Of a DNA stretch of 64,000 bases, positions 1 through 11,990 are shown piece after piece; positions within the stretch are counted from its first letter, which is position 1, and every line of letters starts with the position of its first letter. Position numbers and translations under genes: made by a program. The notes below the pieces were generated by a model that saw only the letters and a program-made list of their open reading frames with translations, did no database searches and had not been told where the DNA came from. Origin of the DNA: Syngnathus acus (lineage: Eukaryota > Chordata > Actinopteri > Syngnathiformes > Syngnathidae). The stretch is from NCBI RefSeq assembly GCF_901709675.1, contig NC_051096.1, positions 7,529,001-7,593,000 of the forward strand. The letters are read 5' to 3'.

Positions 1-2090
1 GCCGGCTCGCCAGCATGCGGCGCAGCAGTAGCAGCGCAGAGAGTCGGGATCCGCTGCACTCCCAAAGCCCAAAACGGGATGGCGGCCCCACCAAGATTTG
101 CCGCCTCTCGGCGTTCTTGCAGGAGATGGAGGACGACGAGGGCCACGAGGCCTTGCTCAACAACCAGCTGAACGAGCAGCGCACCCCAAACGGGCCCTTG
201 CTGGCGTGCGTCGATGTCACAAACACGGCCGATGGGTTGAGCGCAAAAGGACATGTGCATCGGGCCGCAATGGTTAAAGGTACTTGTGCTAATGCTAACT
301 ACCTAGCCCATTTGGCATCGCACATCAGAATATATATATATGTACATTTATATTTTATTTCAGCTGCCAGCACCGACGCTCCCAGGCGGCCGTCACGCCA
401 CCATCACACTTTCTACCGTCAGCCATCTTGCACGTTTTCCTACTACAGCCGCGTGGGCAGCCACCGCGCCCACTCCCGCTGCGCTAACGTCGCCTTCCTC
501 ATCAAGCTGTCGCGCAGCATGAACGACCTGCACGAGGTGGAGGCGAGACGCAGGCGTCGGAGCCACCAGCGCCAGCGACACCGCAGCGACAACACCAATT
601 TATCCAGCGGTGACGCCGAGAGCGAGGAAGGCGAGGTGGGAGCGCACGGACGCCGCCGTCAAAGCGTCGTCGTGACGGCTAACGGGGCATCCTATTCGTC
701 GTCAGGTGGAGACCACCGTACGGCTCCTTTGGCTCTCCATGCTGAAGATGCCACCCGAGCTGCTGCGCCTGTGCGCCTGTCACCTGTTCACCTGGTTCTC
801 AATCATCGCCGAGGCCGTCTTCTTCACCGACTTCATGGGACAAGTTATCTACCACGGAGATCCCATTGTGAGTGTTTTACACAAGCGTGCACGCATTTGA
901 GTGTGATTTGAAATGTGCTCTTTGCAGGCTCCTGTCAACTCCACCGCTTTGATGAATTATCACAAAGGCGTTCAAATGGGATGTTGGGCTCTGGTTATAT
1001 ACGCCATGACAGCTGCCACATGCTCAGGTAACAAAACAAACCCAGAATAAGACTTTTAGCACCACGTCAACTCTGCTTTTACCTCCTTTTGTCATTCCTC
1101 TAGCCCTCCTTCAAAAGTACCTTGACAACTTTAATTTGAGTATCAAAGTCATCTACATCTTGGGAACGCTTTCCTTCTCCATCGGTAAGAACAACATCGA
1201 CATCATAAACAAGCATATGGCCTCAATTATTTTTTGTTTCTCCTCTGTGACATAGGAACTGCTGTTATGGCCATATTCCCTAATGTGTATGTTGCCATGG
1301 TGATGATAAGCAGCATGGGCATCTTGTCTATGAGTATCTGCTATTGTCCCTACGCCTTGCTTGGACAGTACCACGAAATGAAAGAGGTATCAACAATCGA
1401 AACTTACGTTAACTTTTTGTCTGCATTTCTCGACCAGTTGAAACGGAATGTTAAGAGATTTCCAAGTTCTCAAACTGGATTTGTTTGCAGTACACCAATC
1501 ACAGTCCCGGTAGTTCCCGAAGAGGATTTGGTGTTGACTGCGCCATCTTGACCTGCCAAGTGGGTCTTGTTTTGTTCACTAGCTTTATTCATGTCAATAC
1601 CATGATGACGCGTACGTTGATCATGTCGACGTGATTCACGTGGCAGGTGTACATCAGCCAAATCCTGGTGGCTTCGGCCGTGGGTTCCATCGTGGAAGCG
1701 GTGGGCAGCGTACGCGTCATTCCCGTCGTGGCCTCCGGGGGCTCTCTGTTGGCATTCTTCACTGCTTGCTTCCTGGTCATTTATCCTTCAAATAGCGGGT
1801 AGGAAAATAAATGAACTTAATTGTGAAAACGCACCTGAAGTGAAGGCCAAGGTTTTTTTTGAAGAAGTGATTTTTTTTTTCTCCTGAGAATCCTGAGTAA
1901 ATACCGTTTCATTTGCAGGGATGCGGCATCGTCCAAAACGTCGGAAAACGAGGAGTTGACCACGGTGACCAATTCCAATGAAAGAGTGAAGGGAAAACCC
2001 AGCTTCTTGAAACTCAACAAGGCAGGCAAGGCTACCACCGCTATCATCGCCGGCACTTCCTGTCACACGGAGAATGAATCTGCACTGTGA
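1..2090 (+). CDS. slc45a4: slc45a4, proton-associated sugar transporter (3' part, partial at window edge)
   Basis: Exons inferred: <1-279, 364-635, 706-867, 928-1027, 1104-1184, 1256-1386, 1491-1559, 1647-1798, 1919-2090; all have GT/AG ends and compatible phases, stop TGA at 2088. The protein is the C-terminal half of an MFS-type SLC45 transporter: a cytoplasmic loop rich in Arg/Ser and acidic residues (SGDAESEEGE), then the second block of membrane helices with family motifs FYRQPSCTFSYYSR, TDFMGQVIY, YCPYALLGQYHEMKE and CAILTCQVYISQILVAS. SLC45A1 has a different ending (YYQSKKF region), whereas these motifs agree with SLC45A4 as I recall it. SLC45 proteins move sugars (and, for A4, reportedly polyamines) with protons across membranes. 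The 5' exons lie left of the window. Introns are only 70-120 bp. The protein ends ESAL, a possible class I PDZ ligand. Paralogue a/b not assigned. Confidence 0.9.
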
Positions 2091-3204
2091 TTGGCCACGA
2101 GTGCAGCAAGGTGCAATAATCATTGTCATCATAATAATAATCCTTCTGCTCCGGGGATGACGCTGTCCAAATTCCAATGTGAGTACTCAGCAGGGAAAAA
2201 AAAAAAAAAAAAAAAAGCTGGGGGGGGTCTCTCGGGGGCGATACCTGGACAGGAAACCTCAGGGGGACTGTGACACGCACGCACACAAACAAACAAACGT
2301 TAGCGACCATCTCAAAGCTGCAGTTGACAACAACCACAAAATCGTCGTTCTTCCTCACTGTGGATGGAAATGTTTTGCTCTGCTGAAGCTTTAAGACTCT
2401 TTACAAAACTTTCATACTTGAAAAACGAGAGCCCGAAGCCTGCTCGTGGGTGGAAAACAAAATCGAATGAGAATATTAAGACAGCCTCAACATTGACTGC
2501 AATGGATGTCTGAATTTGGTCGTTCCAGGACAACGGAAGACAAACGAGAAGCGTGAGCGTGGAGCTGACTATCATCAAATATCCTTAATCGAGCGAAAAG
2601 TGAAATTCCACAATACCGTATGAAAATATATATACATGCAGTATACAGGGCATTATAATCCCAAATAATTTTTTGCATGACCTCGTGAGATAATCAGACA
2701 AAATGCTGCATGTTGGCAGGCGAGAGCGTTTTTGCTCGCTTTTCTGCTGCTTCTTGTTAGCTTTTGTGAAATGCAGGTGACATGATAGCTCTTACTAATA
2801 ACTACGCAACAGCTAAGCTATCATCGTATAAATCTTTTTCAAGCTGTTCTTGATTAGCTCTACAGATATATTTTGGAAGAGAAGGAAAAAAAAAAAGCAA
2901 TCTCAGTGTTTTTTTTCCTTGTCTTCTGCCATAGCCTGGAATGTTACCCGCCGCGCTCACTCGGCGTTCTTGGGAGCTTGAGTTCCGACTTTTTTTTTTA
3001 GCAGGTTACATGTTGAAGAATGTTTCGAGAATTATTTTAATGACGGAGGCACTGGCCGACTTTGCACAAATCTTTGCACATGAAAATGTAAAGAAACAAA
3101 AACAGCTGTGGATATTTATTATTGTTTAGCTTGGCTTCCCTCATGTTATTTTTTCAGGTGAAATCTACATTGGGAGGATTTTGTGAGCAGGTATGCTGGA
3201 TATA

Positions 3205-3307
3205 AAAAGTCTACACCCCCCTGTTCAAGTGCCAGGTTTTTGTGATACAAAAAAATATATATAAAAAAAAAAAAAAACTGGCATTTGAAAAGGGGTGTGC
3301 AGACTTT
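3205..3307. repeat. Short palindromic MITE remnant (hairpin)
   Basis: About 31-bp imperfect inverted repeats at 3205-3235 (AAAAGTCTACACCCCCCTG...) and 3277-3307 (...GGGGTGTGCAGACTTTT) separated by an A/T-rich spacer. The terminal motif resembles an element common in teleost genomes as I remember it; the family name was not checked. Confidence 0.6.
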
Positions 3308-3913
3308 TGATGTGTTGACAAGTCATTGCTGGTTTCAGTTTTTTTCTCTCACTTGGTTTTCATCCACCTTTCAAGTTGTAATCGTTTGCATCAGGAGTCT
3401 TTCACTTTTATGTTACTGTATTTTATTTGCTTTAAAATGTTTTGGTATTTGTTGTAGGCTTATTTTTTCTATCCGGGATTTTCTAGTTTTGTTGATGTTT
3501 TATTTGGTATTTGTTTTTTGTTCATTTCTTTAATTTACTTTATCTAATTTTATCGCAGGTGTGGGAGTCTGCCACCCTGCCCCAAATGTTTTATTTACTT
3601 TTAATTGTAATGTGAGGTCAGAGCCACACGTACACAACTAAGAGTTTGCACTGTCCAGCGGAGGCCATGTTTGGTCCACCATTCACCATAGCGACGACAC
3701 CTCGATCACATTTGTGACTTCTTGTGGCGTTAAGAGTAAAATATACGTAAGAAATTAGATGAAACGACTTAAAGAATGGGAAAGCAAAATGTTACATGCC
3801 TTGTTATCTAAAAGAGTTGTAAATATACTTAATTTTCCTCTTTTTTTTTGCTGCTATGAAAAAAGATGATTATTTTTGGTAGTGGTATTGTTTTGTATGA
3901 AAAGACTAATGAG

Positions 3914-3990
3914 ATATATAGATATACGTGCGTGTGTGTGTGTGTACATGTATATATGTATATAGATATCTATGCATATATATATATATA
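3914..3990. repeat. TA/GT microsatellite
   Basis: Mixed (TATA)n, (GT)n and (TATG)n tract with little complex sequence. Confidence 0.8.
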
Positions 3991-4434
3991 AAATGTACAT
4001 TATTGAGTATAAATGGAGATTAGGACTCTGGATGAACACACTGTATTGAATGCACCTATAGAAAAGATTTAAAAGTCTGTTGTGAGATAAACCAACAAGG
4101 ACTCAGTTGTCTTTTTTTAATCCCAACAGTCAGATTATTATTTTGACTTAATCTTCAAGTGGGAATTCTGATGTTTATGTGAAACGTTTTAAGGTGGTCT
4201 CATGACCTGCAAGTGTTTCTAGCAACTTGAAAATTTGAGTTTTCACCCAAAATTAGTAAATATTAACATTCTATTGTAAAATGTATAGCCATAAATTGTT
4301 TGTTGCACGAGTAGAGTTGTTCACTCATCTTTTTGATCCTTCCATACCCTGTGCTGTGCTCAAATCTCTGCCTGAGTGCAGCACCTTTTGATTTGATCCA
4401 TGGGGTATTTTGCATTCGGCACTAAACTATTTGT

Positions 4435-4448
4435 CCACTAGAGGGCAG
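4435..4448 (+). promoter_or_regulatory. CTCF-like motif
   Basis: CCACTAGAGGGCAG matches the CTCF core consensus (CCASYAGRKGGC...). It lies between slc45a4 and lingo4. Sequence match only. Confidence 0.4.
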
Positions 4449-4803
4449 TCTTCTATCCTTGATTCAGTTGAGCAATGCTGACTTAAGGGGCCTGGATGCT
4501 CCCTCTATATTTAGTACTGTATTGTGTCAGACTGGGCCCCCACCATGTCTGCCAGGTGGTTCAGTCCCGAAAGCAGCACTGTGCAAAAAAAATGTACATC
4601 CTACAAAATAATCATCCATATTGTACATTTTCTATTGTCATTGACAAATGTTATCTCTTAATTGACAACATGGACATTTAGAACAAGGAGCACCTCAATG
4701 GCAATAATGGAATTTGCAAAAGAGTCAGTATACTTTTCAATGTATGCTAAATATAGTTCTGTGTGATCACTGCAAATGCCACCACGACCAGGAAACTAGT
4801 GAC

Positions 4804-4809
4804 AATAAA
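4804..4809 (+). terminator. Candidate slc45a4 poly(A) signal
   Basis: AATAAA followed within about 25 bases by a GTTGTTACG stretch, 2.7 kb past the slc45a4 stop. It is the last canonical signal before lingo4; earlier sites are possible. Confidence 0.35.
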
Positions 4810-4830
4810 AGCGTTGTTACGCAACGACCG

Positions 4831-5746
4831 CCGGTGGTTTGGGCCCCAGCCCTCCCGAAATCCGGGCACGGACAGAGAGCGGCTAGGTTCCCCCCCCCCC
4901 GGAGGTAGCAGATGGCCGAGTTGCTGACTCAGCGCTGATTCTGCGGTGCCACTAACTCAGTAGGCAAACACAGGGTCCAAACATTAGGTACACCTGCATA
5001 ATGTAATTCTTATTCAATGTAGTTTTGTAATTATCATTTTGCATGACTTATTTGATCCGGCCCACTGCAGTTGTCAAATACCTGTTGTAAAAAGTCTTCA
5101 AATGCTCCTCATTTGGCTGACCTGCGCCTGCCTCCTCGCATCCAGCCTTGGACCTTGGCCACCAAGCCGCATGATAATCCCCCAGGGTGCAAACTGGTGC
5201 CCAACCAGCGTTTCCTCCTCCTCATCCTCATTGTTGTTGCCACGAGGGCACCGCTTCATTTCGTCGAGTTTCCGAAAGAGCCGAAGGTGATTTCCAGTTG
5301 AATTTATTTTCATATTTGTTGGAAAGAAAGTGTCGTCTGGGAAAAAGTCCTTTTGTCTTCCTCTCCCTAGCAACAACATGAAGATGGAGTAATCAGAGTG
5401 AAAGGGCATCCGCACTGAAGCACCGGTGAGTCACAATATCGCATCTTGATGTGCTTTCTCCTTGAAAATATTCCCGTGCACAGGTATTAAGAATTTGTTT
5501 CCGTTTATTATTAAGATGGTAATGAAACAGATATTTCATCTGAAATGTGCAATATTTTGAATATTTTTGGAAAATTTGAATGAGAATTTTTTTATGCACA
5601 AGACTTTTTTTTCCAGTTAGTCAGTCTTCATTTGGATGGATTGTGACAGTAGTCTTTGTTACAGTGTTGTTGTAATTCATACTAAGCTTGGAGCAACATG
5701 TAACTGTTGATGTTGTGGCCATTGTGTGTGGACTCAGCCTTCTCCC
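4831..5746. other. slc45a4-lingo4 intergenic region / lingo4 5' side
   Basis: No gene seen. Contains a Maf-type site at 4922, the phrase ATTAGGTACACCTG (4985-4998), which recurs in part at 43.28 kb and so is probably repeat-derived, and a short poly-C run. A lingo4 5' UTR exon may lie here but I could not place it. Confidence 0.4.
4922..4934. promoter_or_regulatory. MARE / antioxidant-response-like site
   Basis: TGCTGACTCAGCG differs from the palindromic Maf recognition element (TGCTGACTCAGCA) only at the last base. It sits about 0.8 kb upstream of the lingo4 start. Function not shown. Confidence 0.4.
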
Positions 5747-7540
5747 ATGCAGGCAGGCCGTCTTTCCACAGCGCGGTGGGGAGCTTTCTACCTTCTTCTG
5801 GCCGCCGGCTTGGCGTCACAAGCGCCGGAGCAGTGCCCTCACTCCTGCCGCCGCTGCGGCGCGGCCGTGTCCACCGTCAACTGCTCCTACGCTGGACTCA
5901 GCGGCGTGCCAGAGCGCCTCCCGTCGGATCTGACTCGACTCAACCTGAGCCACAACGCTATCAGGACTCTGGCGCCTGAGCAATTTGGGGCTTTGACGCG
6001 ACTGGAAGACTTGGATTTGAGCGACAACCTCCTGGCGTACGTGGAAGCCGATGCCTTGCTGGGCCTGTGGAGCTTGTTGGATCTACGCGTGGCCCGCAAC
6101 CGCCTGAAGGTGCTTCCGGCCGGCGCCCTCGCCGGCTTGTCGAGACTGCGGCTGCTCGACGTGAGCGGCAACGAGATCCTCGGCGTCCTGGATTTCACCT
6201 TCCGGGACTTAGCCGGCCTCCGCGTGCTGCAAGCGCTGCACAACCATGTTGTCTTTGTCTCTCGCCAGGCTTTTGCAGGTTTAACCGAGCTGCGCCAGCT
6301 CTACCTGGACGCCTGCAACCTCACGTCGGTGCCCACCGAGGCCTTTGCGCACTTGGGCGGGTTGACCGTTTTACATCTGCACCGTCTCGAGTCCAGCGCG
6401 TTGCCCGACTATGCTTTCCTCGGCTTGGCGCGTCTGAAGGAACTCGTCGTCGCCGATTGGCCCAGACTGGAGACGTTGTCTGCAAACAGCCTGGTTGGCC
6501 TCAATCTTACGTCCCTAGCCATTCGAAAGTGCAACCTCAGCGCAGTCCCTTTCGCTGCTTTGCATCACTTAGTCTACCTTGTTAACCTGGACTTGTCATC
6601 TAACCCAATCAGCTACATTCAAGGCAACCAGCTCAGGGACCTGCTCAGGCTAGAAGAGTTCCACCTAGCCGGGGGACGGTTGCGGCGTATCGAAATGGCA
6701 ACGTTCTATGGTTCGGTGAGTCTGAAGTTGCTCGATGTGTCGAGAAACCTCCTGAGCACCCTGGAGGAGGGTGTCTTTCACTCGCCGGACGCTCTTCGAC
6801 ATCTCGGATTGAACGGGAACCCCCTGGCCTGCGACTGCCGCCTCCTCTGGCTAGCGCGCCGACGTTCGTCCCTCCAATTCGTCGGAGGCCCGCCGACGTG
6901 CGGGCAATGGGATTTCCTGGGATACGCCGCAGCGGATATGGCCGAGTTGCTCACGTGCCGGTCCCCTCGCGTCCAGCCGCGCCAACCCGACTCGGTGTGG
7001 GTGGAGCAGGGCCACACGGCGGTGTTGCACTGCGATGCGGAAGGCCGTCCCGAGCCATCTGTCACCTGGCTCGACCCCGGGCGTAGAGCTTTAACAAATG
7101 CGGGCAGGATACGAGCAGTCGGCAACGGTTCACTCGAGGTCCGCTACGCGCAGCCGCAGGACACCGGCATTTACCGCTGCGTGGCATCCAACGCGGCGGG
7201 AAACGACACGCGGCCCATTGAGCTCCGCGTCCGAACCCTTTCCAAGAAGAAGCCCTTTCACCTCAAAAGCTGGCCTGCTGCCTTGCCTTCTTTGTCACCA
7301 GACCTACGGGAGCCGCCGTTTGACGTCAAGACGCTGCTGATTGCGGCGTCCATTGGCTTCTTGTCATTTTGCAGCTCTGTCGGTGTGTGCTTCATCGCCA
7401 TCTTCTTCTGGAGTAAGAGCAGAGGGCAGATAAAGCACACGGCCAACATCGCCTATGTGCCGCGCAGCGCTGCCGCCAGCAGTAATGGCGGCGCCGGCAA
7501 CTCCATGGAGACGAGCAGATTCACAATGAAGCTCATGTAA
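5747..7540 (+). CDS. lingo4: LINGO-family leucine-rich repeat/Ig membrane protein, best match LINGO4
   Basis: A 597-residue protein in one exon, as usual for LINGO genes. It has a signal peptide (about 1-26), a Cys-rich LRR N-cap (CPHSCRRC), about 11-12 leucine-rich repeats, an LRR C-cap starting NPLACDCRLLWL, one Ig-C2 domain (Cys pair in VLHCDAEG and GIYRCVASNAAG), one transmembrane segment (TLLIAASIGFLSFCSSVG...) and a short tail ending FTMKLM, like the LINGO family ending (NMKMI/TAKLF). GLNLTSLAIRKCNLSAVPF and the tail WSKSRGQIKH are nearer LINGO4 than LINGO1-3. vps72 next door supports this, since both lie on human 1q21. I chose ATG 5747; an in-frame GTG at 5726 is not a likely start. 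TTCTCCCATGCAG at the start also resembles a splice acceptor, so an upstream exon could supply a different N-terminus. LINGO proteins are neuronal cell-surface proteins; LINGO4's role is poorly known. Confidence 0.8.
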   Translation: MQAGRLSTARWGAFYLLLAAGLASQAPEQCPHSCRRCGAAVSTVNCSYAGLSGVPERLPSDLTRLNLSHNAIRTLAPEQFGALTRLEDLDLSDNLLAYVEADALLGLWSLLDLRVARNRLKVLPAGALAGLSRLRLLDVSGNEILGVLDFTFRDLAGLRVLQALHNHVVFVSRQAFAGLTELRQLYLDACNLTSVPTEAFAHLGGLTVLHLHRLESSALPDYAFLGLARLKELVVADWPRLETLSANSLVGLNLTSLAIRKCNLSAVPFAALHHLVYLVNLDLSSNPISYIQGNQLRDLLRLEEFHLAGGRLRRIEMATFYGSVSLKLLDVSRNLLSTLEEGVFHSPDALRHLGLNGNPLACDCRLLWLARRRSSLQFVGGPPTCGQWDFLGYAAADMAELLTCRSPRVQPRQPDSVWVEQGHTAVLHCDAEGRPEPSVTWLDPGRRALTNAGRIRAVGNGSLEVRYAQPQDTGIYRCVASNAAGNDTRPIELRVRTLSKKKPFHLKSWPAALPSLSPDLREPPFDVKTLLIAASIGFLSFCSSVGVCFIAIFFWSKSRGQIKHTANIAYVPRSAAASSNGGAGNSMETSRFTMKLM

Positions 7541-8254
7541 ACAGATGCATGAATAAAGTTCTTTTTCAAGTTGAAAGTCCACAGTTGATTTCAAAAGTCA
7601 AATGATCAAATGCCTACTCTCTGATTAAATGGTAAATGGCTATTGATTGTGTTTGAATCCACCCGTATATGTAAAATATGATCATATGCAAGCCCAAACC
7701 AACCTATTCTATTTTTCTCTAGAAATGTGATTGTTAACCTTACATTAAAGTTACTGTCAAGGACGCATAGTTAAAATTTCAAATGCACTATTTTTAATAC
7801 ATGATTTATTTGACCGTTGTCTGGTGCAATAAAATGCAATAAAATATCTTAAAAAGGTGTCACGCGCCTTGTATTTCAAAATAAACCATTTTGTACTTCA
7901 AATCGTTATCACATTATTTTGAAGGAAACCGGATGCATATTTCTTAACCCGGAAAAAGTAAGTGACTACTCGCAAACAGAAGCTAATGTTAGCTGACAGC
8001 TACCAGCCGTTTCGATTTGCGTTTTGATGCATTCGCCTACTGAAAACGAGTCATTAACATTTATTAAAACGTAGCTGCTTAGTCAAGTGGGCTTCCCCTA
8101 ATCTTAAACTCCCAAGTTCAGCCATGGATACGAGAAGATAGTTTTACAGCCTTGACGCGAATTTTCAAAAAGTTAATTCGGTGCAAGCGCACCTCGCTCA
8201 TCAACACAGCCGGTGAATAGCTTTGGTAGCTTTGTTTGCTATTCAATGCAGAAA
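7541..8254. other. lingo4 3' end and vps72 promoter/5' UTR region
   Basis: AATAAA signals occur at 7552 (12 bases past the lingo4 stop), 7828 and 7838. After about 7.9 kb the sequence is less A/T-rich and runs into vps72; this short stretch presumably holds the vps72 promoter. No TATA box is obvious. No other gene seen. Confidence 0.5.
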
Positions 8255-9929
8255 ATGAGTCTTGCGGGTCACCGCGAGCCCCGAAAGACTGCGGGGAATC
8301 GCATGTCCAAGTTGCTGGACGCCGAGGAGGAAGATGAGTTCTACAAGACCACTTACGGAGGCTTCAACGATGTAAGACGTTATTTGTTTGCTGGGGGTCT
8401 CATCATATCGTAGCTGGGAGATGTGGCAGGCACATTTTACTATCTTGTTGATTGAAACAAACACTGATGAGAAGTGTCTGCTTTACTGTGTGTGTCCACA
8501 TCTGAACTGTCTTCTTTTAGATTTTATTGATTTTTTTTTTTTTTATCCATACCAGGAATCGGGAGATGACGAGTACAATGAAGATCACTCGGACACAGAG
8601 GACGAGGTGGACAGCGATTTCGACATTGACGAGGGAGACGAGCCGGACAGTGCCCAGGAGGATGACGCGCCTCGTAGGAAGAGTCGAGTTGTTACTAAAG
8701 CGTACAAGGTGGATCAGTGGTTCTAAAACGTTTTGCACCGTGTACTGCTTCCAAAAAATGTGACGCTGTCCAAATACCATTATCATCTTGACGACTAAAA
8801 AAAAAGTAATGCTTTGTTTTGTGCTTTCCTTACAGGAACCTGTGAAGGTGGCCAAGCCCAAGCCCAAACCGAAAAGACCCTCAGAGGAAACAAAGAGAAC
8901 GGAGAAGAAGCCCAAAGCGGAGCTCAAGCGGAGGATTCCGCAAGAATTTCAAGACTATGGCGGTATTAACCTCGCACCATTGCCTCCTTGACATCTTTTT
9001 TTGCACTTGAACAAAAAGAATGTAATGACTGTCTTGAAAAAGCTCCTGACAACTTTGTGTCTCTGTTGTAGCGCGCAAGTCTGTGCGCCAGTCCACCAGC
9101 GAGCACACCCGCAAGACCAACCTGCGACTGCAGGAGCGCCAGGACGCCCCTCGGCGCCGCAGGAGGGCTCACCGCGACCGGCCCCTCACCCAAGAGGAGC
9201 TTCTGGCCGAGGCCAAGATCACTGCCGAGCTCAATATTCGATCATTGGGTATCAATTTGTTCTTTTTTAAGTGAGTGTGGCCAGATATGCCTTACAGTAG
9301 CATGACATTTTTCATATAGAAAATTACGAGCGCTTGGAAGCTGACAAGAAGAAGCAAGTCCACAAGAAGCGGCGTTTTGAGGGCCCCACCATCCGCTACC
9401 ACTCCGTCCTGATGCCCCTCGTCTCGTCGTCGCTTCTCAAAGAGGAAAACGTCGACGTGGAAGGGTACATCTGCTCACCAAATGCAATTTTGTCTGGGAT
9501 GCTTTGAGCGGTGAGTTCCTTATACAATTGCTGTTTTTCTTCTGAAGGTTGGACCAGGAAGTCCCTCCGACAGCCCCGCCGAATCCCGCCACACCGTCCC
9601 AGCAGCCCGCCGGCGGACTCTGCTCACGCACCTACGTGACGTTCAGCGACGACGAGGCGTTTGAATTTGCCTTCCCGCGCAGCGCTCAGGAAAGTCCCGA
9701 CATCCCCATACAGGAAATCTGCCCCGTCACCCACAAGACGGCGCTTTACCGGGACCCGATCACCGACATCCCTTACGCCAACGCCAGGGCCTTCCGCATC
9801 ATCCGCGAGGCCTACCGTAAGTATGTGGCTGCTTACGGATTCCCCAACGCGTCGGGAGGCATGACGGGACGGGACGCGAGAGGCGCGCGTCACAGAATGG
9901 CGGCCAGGCAGAGCGCGCTCGCCACCTAG
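8255..9929 (+). CDS. vps72: Vps72/YL1, H2A.Z-binding subunit of SRCAP and TIP60 complexes
   Basis: Exons inferred: 8255-8371, 8556-8708, 8836-8962, 9072-9248, 9320-9464, 9548-9929, giving 366 residues (human about 364) with consistent phases. The N-terminus has the YL1 H2A.Z-H2B-binding part: GNRMSKLLDAEEEDEFYKTTYGGF followed by a long acidic stretch (SGDDEYNEDHSDTEDE). The middle is basic and includes RQSTSEHTRKTNLRLQERQ and RPLTQEELLAEAKITAELN. The C-terminus is the YL1_C domain with CPVTHKTALYRDPITDIPY and ARAFRIIREAYRKY. In the nucleus YL1 hands H2A.Z to the remodeller. GTAAGT occurs inside the last exon (TACCGTAAGTATGTG) but reading through gives the conserved EAYRKY, so it is probably not a used donor. 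The last few residues are Arg/Ala-rich and unlike human. Confidence 0.95.
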
Positions 9930-10112
9930 ATGCAGGGATTCTCTTTTTCTGTCTGCATGGGAGCACTACACCCATAGAACTGCACAATGGAAAGGGGATT
10001 CATTCTGGAACTGTAATGTGAGAATTAACTCATGCCTTTGGACTCTTTCCCTCAATCTCTCGTGTTTTTGTTTTTTTTCTTCATTTTAGTAAACTGTGAT
10101 CTTTCTACAACA

Positions 10113-10118
10113 AATAAA
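10113..10118 (+). terminator. vps72 poly(A) signal
   Basis: AATAAA about 185 bases past the vps72 stop, followed by a T-rich stretch (TTTGTTTATTTTTTCC). Good position for the only signal of this gene. Confidence 0.7.
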
Positions 10119-11337
10119 ACTTGATTCGTTTGTTTATTTTTTCCACAAGTCTTTCTCTTTCATCCACGGGTGGGGAGTCATTTTGCAATGGTGAATGTCG
10201 CTGTCCAATGAAAAGCTGATTTGCCTTTTTTTTTTTTACCCCCCAGACAAGGAAAGAAATAGTGCGGCTCACTTTGAAAGTAAACAAGCACTGTATTGTC
10301 CTCTGGTGAGTGGAACACACACACACATACATATGCACCAAAAGAATGGTTCAATTTTCCAGTTCCAATTGGGTACTCGCTTTACTTTTCAAATGCTGGC
10401 TCCTCTCCGCACTCTGGGCTAAGTGAATAGATGGGCTACTAGATAAATAAAAGTAAAAAGCGCAATTTTGTGTTAATTGAAGACTGGGCGTATTTTTTTA
10501 TAGACACTATAATGGGACTTGGTGAATTTTTGCGGGTGCTTCTGATGGAAACTGCATTGGCCTACCTAAATTACCATCAAAATGTAAAGGGATGTGCACC
10601 ATTTTATTTTTTTTTTTTTTTAATTGGTCATTTTAAATATATATATTTGGGTGCTTCGTTTAGACAAAAGTAGTGCTTTGCTGCCATACTGGTAAGTAAA
10701 GAAGAAAATGTGATTAGAATGCATTATTGTGACATATCTGAGCCAAGTAGTGTTAATGTTCCATTAGTCTGGCGTTTGCTTGTCAAGATGCAAATGAGGC
10801 AGGAGAAGTTGAGCTCAGTTGATGATGGTGATTATGAAGAACATATCGTCATGGTGACAGAACAAAAAGAAATCCTTGGCCCAGCTTGGGTAATTGATTA
10901 GTTGTGTTGTGACAGCAACGTGCCAGTGCAATTATCATCATCATCATCTTACTGTGTGGTGGTGTAACATAAATTTGATGAAGGGAAAACATGGAGGACC
11001 TTTAGGTACGAACGGCTGCATATGTCAACGGTCCATGAAGTTTATACCATTTGGCGTTCAACCGACATTATTAGAGGAAGAATATGGCTTAAAGATTCAA
11101 ATTTTAGACGTAATGGGTGACGTGAGAACTTCACCAGGCGTCATTTCAGCTGATGACTTTTAATTGTCCCAACTCGTGCCTATCAACTTCGTCCTGCCGC
11201 TTCAGGATTGAGCCTGTATTGTTCTCCTTGTCACATTTAATTTGATTAAATTTCACCTCCAACCACAACACTCAGCTTTCTTCCAACCGAGTAAACACTT
11301 GGCAGAACGACGTTATCCCCATCGTTCTAGTGTGGCA

Positions 11338-11351
11338 GTTGCCATGGTGAC
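11338..11351. promoter_or_regulatory. RFX X-box-like site
   Basis: GTTGCCATGGTGAC matches the X-box half-site GTTGCC with a degenerate second half (GTNRCC N0-3 RGYAAC). Confidence 0.45.
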
Positions 11352-11715
11352 GGAGTGTAGGCGGTGTACTGTGCTGTACTCTCTTCCCTTGCACATCCAG
11401 CATTACAATCTTTCTAACCCACGTCGGTCTCCACTCATTAGATACCTTCGTGGTGCTATAGTTGGATTGTCGTGAGGAGAATGTCTATTAAGTGTGTCAA
11501 CTGACAGCTATTTGTATTCACCTCCAGGTTGTTTGCTTTCTCAATTCACTCCTTAACAAACAGTCGTTTGATGCATGTCAGCCATTTTTGATCTCAAGGT
11601 TTTCTGTCTTTTCCTTCCATTGGAAGACCAAGCACCCCCACCACCACTCTCCTGTTGTCCATGTATGGACTTTTTTTTCTCCTTTTCTTGTTGCAAGCAA
11701 GCTATTCTTTTATCA

Positions 11716-11729
11716 GTTTCCATGGCGAT
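11716..11729. promoter_or_regulatory. X-box-like site, member of a duplicated pair
   Basis: GTTTCCATGGCGAT inside TATCAGTTTCCATGGCGATG, which recurs exactly at 11972-11991; the context is a local duplication. Confidence 0.35.
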
Positions 11730-11976
11730 GCGCGTGAGTGAAGGTTCACGTGTTTCATTTAAGAAGGGGGGAAATAATACAGATAACATGGACGAAGAGG
11801 CAGCTTTTAAGATTTTGTTGTGCGCGTGTTCAAAAGTTGAAAGTAGTGGGCTGTGCTGTCCACACAGCGCGCCCTTCCACTTCTAAAAATACACCCTTGC
11901 CCATCATCCAAGTTCTTGTTCTCGTACATATTTTATTTTTTATGAATTTTTTTGCAGACAAGTGATTCTGTTATCA

Positions 11977-11990
11977 GTTTCCATGGCGAT
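11977..11990. promoter_or_regulatory. X-box-like site, second member of the pair
   Basis: Same GTTTCCATGGCGAT core as the site 261 bases upstream. Confidence 0.35.

Larger units (their letters stand above)
2091..4830 (+). other. Probable slc45a4 3' UTR, AT-rich
   Basis: No coding sequence seen. A/T-rich stretch with poly-A and poly-T runs, a hairpin MITE remnant, a TA/GT microsatellite and a candidate poly(A) signal at 4804. How much of it is transcribed is an inference; short ORFs here have no recognisable product. Confidence 0.5.

Noticed and set aside
15-911. Single 298-codon ORF at the left edge as a gene on its own
   Set aside because: It reads through two introns of slc45a4; the true exons (1-279, 364-635, 706-867) lie in it partly in another frame.
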